Shown here piece after piece: positions 8,383 through 14,633 of a stretch of DNA of 19,662 nucleotides. The position numbers and the translations under genes are program-made. Position 1 is the first letter of the stretch; every line of letters begins with the position of its first letter. Below the pieces are notes generated by a model that did not search any database, was not told where the DNA came from, and saw nothing but the letters and a program-made list of their open reading frames with translations. The DNA is from Planctomycetota bacterium (GTDB lineage Bacteria > Planctomycetota > PUPC01 > JACPCR01), in the NCBI GenBank assembly GCA_030740295.1, contig JASLXP010000559.1:1-19662 (forward strand), written 5' to 3'.

Positions 8383-10596
8383 ATGGCAGTGGAAATTCTG
8401 AAATCAACAGATCGTATCGAAACGCTGAGAAAGCACCTGAAAGACCCGATTGAACTGGTCTGGGCGGAGCCATTTCATGAAGCCTGGATTGAAGGGGAAG
8501 GGATGGATGACCGAGTCCGTTTTGCGCGGGCGCAGAAAGCGGAACTGATTGCAGCGAGGCCGGTCATCAAGCCAGGCGAGTTGATCATCGGCAACAACGC
8601 TCTTTCCCCCGTGGTCACCAGTATGTCTACGCCGTTCCAGACGGGCATCCGGCTGAACGGGCAGCGGCTGGAATCGGTCAAGGCTGACCATCCGGACGCG
8701 AGTGGTCGCATCGCCGAAATCGAAACGTATTGGGAAGCATGGTTGGCTGAAAACAGGCCACACCTTCCATTGACGTGTCACTCGTCCCTGGCGTGGGAAC
8801 GGGGCCTGACGCTGGGGCTGGCTGGCATGCGGGAATATGTGAACTCGTGCCGCAGGGCACAGATGGCAACAAGACCGGAATGCGAACCCTGGTATGAAGG
8901 GCTCTTTCATGCACTCGATGGCATCAGTGGCGCCATCGAGGCTCACGCGAGGTCCGCCCGAAAAGCGGCAGAGGAGGCCGACACATTCGAGAGGCGTGTT
9001 GAGCTCGAACACATCGCTTCCGTCTGCCAATCCATTGCCCACGATCGGCCCCAGTCCTTTCACGAAGCGGTGCAACTGTTCTACCTCCTTTTCCTCATCT
9101 GCGGCCACGATTCGCCCGGCCCTATCGACCGGTACCTGTATCCATTCCTGAAGCAGGATTTGGAGAGAGGAGTTATCTGCCGGGACGAAGCGCAGGAGAT
9201 TCTTGATTGCCTTTGGCTCAAGTTTGAGGAAAAGACCGCCTATGGCGCGACCATCGGCGGCCAACTTCCGGACGGCTCGGATGCGTCGAACGAGCTGTCT
9301 CTCATGTGCGTCAGCTCCATCAAGCGGCTTCGTCTGCTCTCGCCGCGCACGGCTCTCAGATGGCACCCGGGTATCTCGCCGGAACTGTTTCGTGCGGCAT
9401 GCGACTGTGTGGCGAGCGGTGCCACCTATCCCGCATTTGTGAATGATGAGGCGGTCATTCCGGCGATGCTTGAACGAGGCGTCTTCCTCGAACATGCACG
9501 GGACTACACCTTCGTCGGCTGCGGACAGGTCTATCCTCACGGCCGGGGACACGGCAATTATGAAGACGTGGTCATCAACTCAGCCAAGCCTCTCGAATGG
9601 GCGCTCAACAACGGCGTCGATCCGGTGTCCGGAGAAACCCGCGGCCCGGCAACGGGGAGCCCGGAGTCCTTTCAATCGTTTGATGACTTTGAAGAAGCGT
9701 ACCAGCGCCAGATGGATCATCACATCAGCGAGTCCATCGAGTCTATCAACGAACGGCGCAGTCGAATCGCCGGCCGTAGTTTCGATTTTCTGCGATCGCT
9801 GTTCAGCTACTCATGCGTCGAGCGGGGACTGGACTGGCACGAAGGGGGCACAGACTACAGCGAAGGAATGGTGGATATGGTCGGCCTGACAACGGTCACC
9901 GATTCGTTGATTGCCGTGAAGCAGGGCGTCTTCGAGGAGAAGGCCATCACGCTGTCCAGGCTGGTCGAAATCCTCAATCGAGACTGGGAGGATGCCGAGC
10001 CGATCCGACTTTTCCTTCTTCGCCGGATGCCCAAGTTCGGCAACGATTCAGATGAAGGGGACTTGCCGACAGTCGCAGAAGTGGGCCGTGTGAATGAGCA
10101 CATTAAGACGCACAAAACTGTCTTTGGCGGCCCCTGGGGGATGGACATCATCGGCTGGTCCGGCGCGGTCATGTACGGCAGGCAGACGGGCGCGACCCCG
10201 GACGGTCGGCGTCGAGGCGAAGCGGTCGCCGATTGTGCCGGCCCCGCCCAGGGCAGAAACGTCAGCGGCCTCACCTCCACTCTGATGTCGACCGCGAAGC
10301 TTCCGCATCGCGCAGCGCACGGCCCGCTCGCGCTCAGCCTCCGTTTTCCCAAAGACGTTGTCCGGGGTGAAGACGGCGCAACGAGGTTGGGGCAGGTCAT
10401 CGAGGTCTACTTCCGTGAAGGCGGGCAGCAGGTCCAGATCTCAATCGCCAGCACAGAGGACATGAAAGCAGCGCAGCGCAATCCGGAGGCATACGAATCG
10501 CTCATGGTGAGGGTTGGCGGCTTCAGCGCCTACTTCACCAAGCTGGACAGGGGTTTCCAGGACGACATGATCGCGCGGTCGGAATTGGCTGTTTGA
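8383..10596 (+). CDS. Glycyl radical enzyme (pyruvate formate-lyase-like) of unassigned reaction
   Basis: 737 residues from the preferred start at 8383 (AAGGAAG 11 bases upstream); the frame opens at 8332 but that ATG has a weaker site. The glycyl radical loop near the C-terminus reads RVGGFSAYF, with the radical glycine at G713. The thiyl cysteine is C380 in 'FVGCGQVYPHG'. Other family marks are 'SFHEAVQLFYLLFLICGHDSP', 'PKFGND' and 'TGATPDGRRRGEAVAD'. The enzyme would use a protein radical, installed by a radical-SAM activase, for anaerobic C-C, C-O, C-N or C-S cleavage. Known eliminases (glycerol, propanediol, choline, hydroxyproline, isethionate) have GCVE with the Glu as base; here it is GCGQ, and PFL's Cys-Cys pair is absent too. 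The reaction is therefore not assigned. No activase is in the window. The DegT gene follows after 96 bases. Confidence 0.9.
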   Translation: MAVEILKSTDRIETLRKHLKDPIELVWAEPFHEAWIEGEGMDDRVRFARAQKAELIAARPVIKPGELIIGNNALSPVVTSMSTPFQTGIRLNGQRLESVKADHPDASGRIAEIETYWEAWLAENRPHLPLTCHSSLAWERGLTLGLAGMREYVNSCRRAQMATRPECEPWYEGLFHALDGISGAIEAHARSARKAAEEADTFERRVELEHIASVCQSIAHDRPQSFHEAVQLFYLLFLICGHDSPGPIDRYLYPFLKQDLERGVICRDEAQEILDCLWLKFEEKTAYGATIGGQLPDGSDASNELSLMCVSSIKRLRLLSPRTALRWHPGISPELFRAACDCVASGATYPAFVNDEAVIPAMLERGVFLEHARDYTFVGCGQVYPHGRGHGNYEDVVINSAKPLEWALNNGVDPVSGETRGPATGSPESFQSFDDFEEAYQRQMDHHISESIESINERRSRIAGRSFDFLRSLFSYSCVERGLDWHEGGTDYSEGMVDMVGLTTVTDSLIAVKQGVFEEKAITLSRLVEILNRDWEDAEPIRLFLLRRMPKFGNDSDEGDLPTVAEVGRVNEHIKTHKTVFGGPWGMDIIGWSGAVMYGRQTGATPDGRRRGEAVADCAGPAQGRNVSGLTSTLMSTAKLPHRAAHGPLALSLRFPKDVVRGEDGATRLGQVIEVYFREGGQQVQISIASTEDMKAAQRNPEAYESLMVRVGGFSAYFTKLDRGFQDDMIARSELAV

Positions 10597-10692
10597 GTTT
10601 TTTGAGGTGTCAGGTGTCAGGCCACAAGAAGCGGGAACGCGGACCTCTGTCCGGACACCCGACAGCACTTCCCCACCACCGGAGTTTTAAAG
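10597..10692 (+). other. Intergenic spacer with possible hairpin
   Basis: The 96-base spacer holds a 7-base tandem repeat (GGTGTCA twice, from about 10607) and a perfect 10-base palindrome TGTCCGGACA (10648-10657). GGTGTCAGG and CCGGACACC can pair with one mismatch across a loop of about 30 bases. No T-run follows, so this is not a typical intrinsic terminator; an attenuator, RNA-processing site or interspersed repeat are all possible. CGGAG, 8 bases before the DegT ATG, is its ribosome site. Confidence 0.25.
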
Positions 10693-11931
10693 ATGAGTAA
10701 ACTGGCCCTTCTCGGCGGACCGAAAACCCTAGGCGACGGACGCGACCTTCGCTCTTCGTGGGTGAGGAAGAAGCTTGCGGACGCGTTGTGCGAATATACG
10801 GGGGCGAAGCACGCTCAATGCGTCAGCTCCGGGACCGCGGCTCTGATTTCCAGCCTTTACGCGGCTGGATGCGGGCCGGGCGATGAAGTTCTCACGGTGT
10901 CCTACACCTGGGTCGCCACGCCGGGTGCCGTTCTACGTGTGAACGCAGTGCCCATCTTCGCTGACATCGATCCGAAGACGTTGACGATGGACGTGGAGGA
11001 TGCGAGGCGCAAGATCACTCCGCAAACAAAGGCGATCCTCCCCGTCGATTTCTACGGGCACCCGGCGCCAATCCCGGAACTGATGGAACTGGCCGAAGAG
11101 CACGGCATCCTCGTCATCGAAGACGCGTGCCAGGCTTCCACCTCAGAGATCAACGGTGTCAAAGTCGGCAACATCGCTCACATGACCGCTTTCAGTTGGG
11201 CGGGGAAGCCCATCTATTCGAGTGCTGGCGGCGGTGCCTACCTGACAAATGATCAGAAGCTTTACGAGCGTGCCCTGCTGGCCGGCCAGCATCCGACTGT
11301 TATCGCTGGAGTGGCCAAAGACCCGGAAGTGCTGAAGTACGCTTCCATGGGCGGCATCGGTGATAACACACGAGCCGTCGGCCAGGACGCGCTCGCGCAG
11401 CTCATGGATGCGGACGTGCGGACCGATGCGCGCATCCGCAACTGCGACTTCCTTTCCGAGAAGCTTTCGGAGATCCCCGGCATCACGCCGCCGTACGTTC
11501 GGCCCGGATTCAAGCACGTCTACCATTACTACACCGGCTTGTGGGACCCTGAAGTCCACGGTGTCTCACGGGATCGCTTCTGTGAGGCGCTGAATGCGGA
11601 AGGCGTTTACGCGGTCGCTTACCTCAAGGACGCCAACTACCAGTTCGCCCCGGAAAGCAAACCGATCCAGGCCGGCGGACCGACCCACCTGCGGACCATC
11701 TTTCAGGAAAGAAATGTCTTCGGAAAAGGCTGCCCCTTCCTCTGCCCGCATGTGGAGAATCCGCCGGTCTACCGCAAGGGCGACCTTCCCGTGAGCGAGG
11801 CCATGGCCGAGAGGGAATTCTGCCTGGGCCAACAGCACCTTTCCCCGCCCTGCGACGAAAGGGACATGCAGTTGATCGTCGATGCCATGAAGAAAATCGT
11901 GGACAACATCGACGACCTCAAGGAGGCCTGA
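10693..11931 (+). CDS. DegT/DnrJ/EryC1/StrS-family PLP-dependent aminotransferase
   Basis: A 412-residue fold-type I PLP enzyme. The family marks appear in order: 'GAKHAQCVSSGTAALISSLY' (phosphate-binding SGTAAL, about 46-51), 'GPGDEVLTVSYTWVAT', 'VIEDACQAS' with the ring-nitrogen Asp D144, and 'FSWAGKPIYSSAGGGAYLTND' with the Schiff-base lysine K172. Members transaminate keto-sugars for antibiotics, surface glycans or cofactors, and a few are dehydratases; active-site Lys here argues for a transaminase-type enzyme. The region before SGTAAL is short: the usual 'exchange-of-gap' segment between the N-terminal GGP motif and the 'EYTGAKHA' helix appears about 30 residues shorter than is common. 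It lies between the glycyl radical enzyme and the creatininase, and its stop is one base before the creatininase ATG. Substrate unknown. Confidence 0.9.
   Translation: MSKLALLGGPKTLGDGRDLRSSWVRKKLADALCEYTGAKHAQCVSSGTAALISSLYAAGCGPGDEVLTVSYTWVATPGAVLRVNAVPIFADIDPKTLTMDVEDARRKITPQTKAILPVDFYGHPAPIPELMELAEEHGILVIEDACQASTSEINGVKVGNIAHMTAFSWAGKPIYSSAGGGAYLTNDQKLYERALLAGQHPTVIAGVAKDPEVLKYASMGGIGDNTRAVGQDALAQLMDADVRTDARIRNCDFLSEKLSEIPGITPPYVRPGFKHVYHYYTGLWDPEVHGVSRDRFCEALNAEGVYAVAYLKDANYQFAPESKPIQAGGPTHLRTIFQERNVFGKGCPFLCPHVENPPVYRKGDLPVSEAMAEREFCLGQQHLSPPCDERDMQLIVDAMKKIVDNIDDLKEA
11920..11926 (+). promoter_or_regulatory. Strong ribosome binding site for the creatininase gene inside the DegT 3' end
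   Basis: AAGGAGG lies 6 bases before the ATG at 11933 and inside the last codons of the DegT gene. With a one-base gap between stop and start, this indicates translational coupling of the two genes. Confidence 0.8.
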
Positions 11932-11932
11932 A

Positions 11933-12868
11933 ATGGACGAAGTCAGATTCGACCGGATGGTCCCTCCGATGGTGGTTGCCCGGCGCAACGAGTGCAGCCT
12001 CGCCTACCTTGGCGTCGGCACACTCGAATGGCACGGCCCGCACATGCCTTTCGGCACGGACTTTCTTACCGTAGCCCACATCGGCGAAGAATCGGCACGA
12101 CGCTTTGGCGGTGTCGTGTTCCCGCCCATTTACTACGGCGACGTACGCTACATCCTCCAAGAGTGCCGCGCTGAATGGCGAAAAACCTACTGCAAAGAAA
12201 TGCAGGTGCCCGAAGCCTATGCCGAGGCTTTTCCGCTTCAGAACAACGACGGCTCACCGGGCTCTGAGTGCCCCACGCAGCCGGACGACGGCGAGCCGGC
12301 AAATGATCCCCTGGAATTCGGCAAAGAGGAACAGGAACGAAGCTTCGTGCATCTCATCGCCCGCACAATGCTTTCCATCCATCTTTACGGTTTCAGAAAC
12401 ATCATCCTCATGCCCGGCCACGGCCCGAATCCGAAATACTGCCGTGAGGCCGAGGAGGTCTACCGGCAGAATGTGCTCCGGCGGAAATCACTTGTCGAGC
12501 CGGCAAAGACGATGACTTTCTTCTACATCGAACCGGGCAAAGAAAGCGAACCGCTCCTCAAGAACCATTGGATACACGCGGACAAATGGGAAGGCTCCGT
12601 AACCGCTGTCGCCGCGCCGGGCACCGTTCATCCCGAAAACCTTCCCGAAGACCGCGATCAACTCGCCCCGTCCTATCTCGGACATCCCTATCTGAACGAG
12701 GACGAAGGGTACAATCCCGAATTCAAGGACATCTGGTACAGCTTTGACGCGCTCGATCCCCGCAATGGCATCAGCGAGGAATACGGCAGGGAACAGGTCG
12801 AGCACGTCATCCGGGGATTCGGGGAAGCCATCCAGGAATTCCTGGGGGAGGGAAGTGGCGATGGTTAA
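11933..12868 (+). CDS. Creatininase-family metal-dependent amidohydrolase
   Basis: A 311-residue cytoplasmic protein of the creatininase superfamily, whose members hydrolyse cyclic or linear amides (creatinine, formamidopyrimidine, mycofactocin precursor). The metal-site motif 'LEWHGPHMPFGTD' gives E32, H34 and D43; 'MPGHGPN' gives H163; 'HADKWEGS' gives E220, as in the family. It is longer than the usual 240-260 residues because of an insert around residues 80-135, which is acidic and glutamine/asparagine-rich. It is translationally coupled to the DegT gene, so the two proteins probably act on one metabolite. Its last 50 bases are part of a direct repeat found again at 19371-19435. The gene ends convergently, overlapping by a few bases a broken minus-strand gene. 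Creatinine itself is an unlikely substrate in this setting. Confidence 0.85.
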   Translation: MDEVRFDRMVPPMVVARRNECSLAYLGVGTLEWHGPHMPFGTDFLTVAHIGEESARRFGGVVFPPIYYGDVRYILQECRAEWRKTYCKEMQVPEAYAEAFPLQNNDGSPGSECPTQPDDGEPANDPLEFGKEEQERSFVHLIARTMLSIHLYGFRNIILMPGHGPNPKYCREAEEVYRQNVLRRKSLVEPAKTMTFFYIEPGKESEPLLKNHWIHADKWEGSVTAVAAPGTVHPENLPEDRDQLAPSYLGHPYLNEDEGYNPEFKDIWYSFDALDPRNGISEEYGREQVEHVIRGFGEAIQEFLGEGSGDG

Positions 12869-12881
12869 ATCGCCTCAGCCC
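12816..12881 (+). repeat. Direct repeat, left copy (creatininase 3' end)
   Basis: 66 bases running from inside the creatininase C-terminus past its stop. They match 19371-19435 with one substitution and one missing G, and then identity ends abruptly. The repeat holds a perfect 14-base palindrome, CCAGGAATTCCTGG (12832-12845). Weaker similarity extends left to about 12787. Confidence 0.9.
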
Positions 12882-13083
12882 ACGGCTTGTTGGTCCGGAC
12901 CGTAACGGTGTTCATACTTCGCCAGCCCTCGCCGGCCACCAGCCCATAGGAACGGCTGCGATGATACTCATGTAACTGGACCTTCATGGTGAACTGCTCG
13001 AAGAATCCCCCAATGGATCTGAATCCCCGGGACTCGACCGGCAACTGAAAAGTCGCCATGTGATGCCAGTCTCCCGCCTTCTT
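12865..13083 (-). pseudogene. C-terminal fragment of a DUF3472-like protein
   Basis: About 72 residues are open on the minus strand, starting within the last codons of the fucosidase frame, with no upstream start of its own except an internal ATG at 13059. The peptide shows 'GDWHHMATFQLP', 'GGFFEQFTMKVQ' and 'RSRSYGLVAGEGW'. This matches the pattern I associate with DUF3472 proteins: W..(I/M)A.(W/F)..P, then a (S/G)F(L/F)E.F box, then R...(Y/F)G..W. The domain is secreted and often linked to glycan-degrading loci. Only the end of the domain is present, so this is a remnant whose 5' part is missing. Its stop falls inside the direct repeat 12816-12881, so its original end may also have been replaced. 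Alternative: a short independent ORF with no function. Confidence 0.4.
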
Positions 13084-14365
13084 ATCTTTGATCCCTCGTC
13101 CCCGCTCTTATCCAATCGCCGACCTGCTCAAGCGTCTTCGCATCGATGGCCCTGATCTTCCCTTTGTAGTCGGGACCCACGTTGAGCGAAAACAGGTTGT
13201 TGAACTTGCATGCTCCGACGTAATCCCGGTAGAGCTTCTCTGCCGAGTGACACAGATTGTCGTGCTTTGGGAGTGAGTAGAACCATTTCGCGCCGCCGCG
13301 GTGGTTGGTGGGCAGGATGGGGTACGTAAACTCGGAGAGGAGGAGATCGTTCTCTTCAACATCTTCCCACTTCAGCGTGGGCACCAGCTCTCTGACCCTC
13401 CTGTCGAACTCCTGCTTGTTCTCCGCGCTTCGTGGTCCAAGTTGCTCCGCGATCATCTTCCGGGCAGCAACTCTCTTGAGGCGCGCGGCGCCCGCAGAAT
13501 CCTCCAACTTCCCCGGCTTACCGACCTCGCCAGCCATGTACCTGCCGGACACCTGGCCGTGGTTATACCCCGCAAAACAGTCTGGCTGGAACTGATGGAC
13601 CCATTTCGTCGTCTCCACATGGCTCACCCCGCCATCGCCAGCATGATGGTCCATCCAGAAGAACTCGATCGGACCATATTGCGTGCATAACTCCTGCAAC
13701 TGGGCTTTCTTCAAGTTAGCCATAGCGGCGCGGCCGGCTCTCCTTCCCCATCCGGTTCTGGCCCCCCAGTGCCAATCCCCTTCCGAGAAGTAGAGCGCCA
13801 GTTTCAGACCGTACTTGTCGCATGAGCGCTTCAACTGAGCCAGGACATCCACCCCCAGCTTGGTGTTGGTGACCTTGAACTCCGTGGTCCTGGTGTCCCA
13901 CAGACAGAATCCATCATGGTGCTTGGTCAAGAACAGGATGTACTTCATACCGGCTGATCTCGCGACTTCGCACCACTGGTCAGTATCGCACCCGGTTGCC
14001 CGGAAGAACTCGGGATCGGTTATGCCTCTGACATACTCCTGTCCGCCGAAGGTGGCGAAAGACCAGCAGATGAACATGCCGAAGCGCAGGTCGGCTATCT
14101 TCTTTGCTCGGACGTCACTGGGCATCGCCTTCTTTGTCGTCCTGCCGGCCTCCCAGTCCCATCCGGGGATCTCGCCGTTTTGGGTATTGAGCTCCATGAC
14201 CGCATTGAATGTTCCGTCCTGGTTCCTCTCGTTGAACCTCGCGAGGATCTTGGCTCGGTCATAGGGTATTGCGTTGTAGGGGGCGTAGTCCGGGATGAGT
14301 CTCTCCGCGGCCAGGCACGAGGCAGACAGAGCCAAAGCTGCGGAAAGGACAGACACCCTCCTCAT
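13082..14365 (-). CDS. Secreted GH29-like alpha-L-fucosidase
   Basis: 427 residues with signal peptide (MRRVSVLSAALALSASCLAA) and a good ribosome site (AAAGGAG, 7 bases upstream). The barrel shows the family run 'KYILFLTKHHDGFCLWDT' (about 141-158), 'VLAQLKRSCDKYGLKLALYFS' and the nucleophile region 'GPIEFFWMDHHAGDGG', where D239 is in the place of the catalytic Asp of 'WFDG'. 'NLFSLNVGPDYKGKI' near the C-terminus is also family-typical. GH29 enzymes release alpha-L-fucose from host or algal glycans such as fucoidan and mucin. An insert-like, lysine/arginine-rich stretch (about 280-335) sits between the nucleophile and the C-terminal barrel strands, and there is no separate C-terminal beta-sandwich. 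Overlaps the remnant gene upstream by four bases. The acid/base residue cannot be placed with confidence. Confidence 0.8.
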   Translation of the reverse strand: MRRVSVLSAALALSASCLAAERLIPDYAPYNAIPYDRAKILARFNERNQDGTFNAVMELNTQNGEIPGWDWEAGRTTKKAMPSDVRAKKIADLRFGMFICWSFATFGGQEYVRGITDPEFFRATGCDTDQWCEVARSAGMKYILFLTKHHDGFCLWDTRTTEFKVTNTKLGVDVLAQLKRSCDKYGLKLALYFSEGDWHWGARTGWGRRAGRAAMANLKKAQLQELCTQYGPIEFFWMDHHAGDGGVSHVETTKWVHQFQPDCFAGYNHGQVSGRYMAGEVGKPGKLEDSAGAARLKRVAARKMIAEQLGPRSAENKQEFDRRVRELVPTLKWEDVEENDLLLSEFTYPILPTNHRGGAKWFYSLPKHDNLCHSAEKLYRDYVGACKFNNLFSLNVGPDYKGKIRAIDAKTLEQVGDWIRAGTRDQR

Positions 14366-14633
14366 GACGGTTCTCCTTTGCGGGATTCTGGATTCTCGAT
14401 CGCCTTCTTTATGGCAAGTACCTTGCGCCCCAGGTTGAGCGCGGCCGGGTCGTCCTTTGCATCGGCAAACCCGCTGTGACTACTGTGAACAGAGGAACTA
14501 GAAGAAAGACCCGCGCATGTTTTTCAGGATTCAGCAAGTTTTCCTTTCGGTACCGGTCAGATGCAGTGTCGCAACCGGGTCATTTATTGTTGGAGGCATC
14601 TTTGGGTTCCAGCTCGAAGCGTTCCTGTGACAT
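14362..14633 (-). pseudogene. Remnant of a small membrane-anchored protein gene
   Basis: Coding-like pieces lie in two frames of the minus strand. An ATG overlaps the TAA of the preceding broken gene (TAATG at 14635-14631) and opens MSQERFELEPKDASNNK, then TGA. The same frame continues with 'YRKENLLNPEKHARVFLLV' and a hydrophobic segment (VFLLVPLFTVVTAGLP) suited to a membrane anchor. At about 14465 the sensible frame changes to 'DDPAALNLGRKVLAIKKAI' and ends in a TGA overlapping the fucosidase ATG by four bases. One nonsense change plus one frameshift would join these into one gene of about 90 codons. Both junctions with its neighbours look like tight operon overlaps, which supports a former gene. 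The family is not recognised, and chance open frames are a real alternative. Confidence 0.35.

Noticed and set aside
8404..9552. A 382-codon open frame antisense to the glycyl radical enzyme
   Set aside because: The sense frame has clear family motifs over its entire length; long antisense frames are common in G+C-rich genes and this one shows no domain.
8383..10596. Propanediol dehydratase acting on fucose-derived 1,2-propanediol, suggested by the nearby fucosidase
   Set aside because: The GCVE base motif of such dehydratases is missing, and no fucose isomerase, kinase, aldolase or microcompartment genes are seen.
10605..10660. Intrinsic terminator after the glycyl radical enzyme gene
   Set aside because: The possible stem has a mismatch, a loop of about 30 bases and no T-run.
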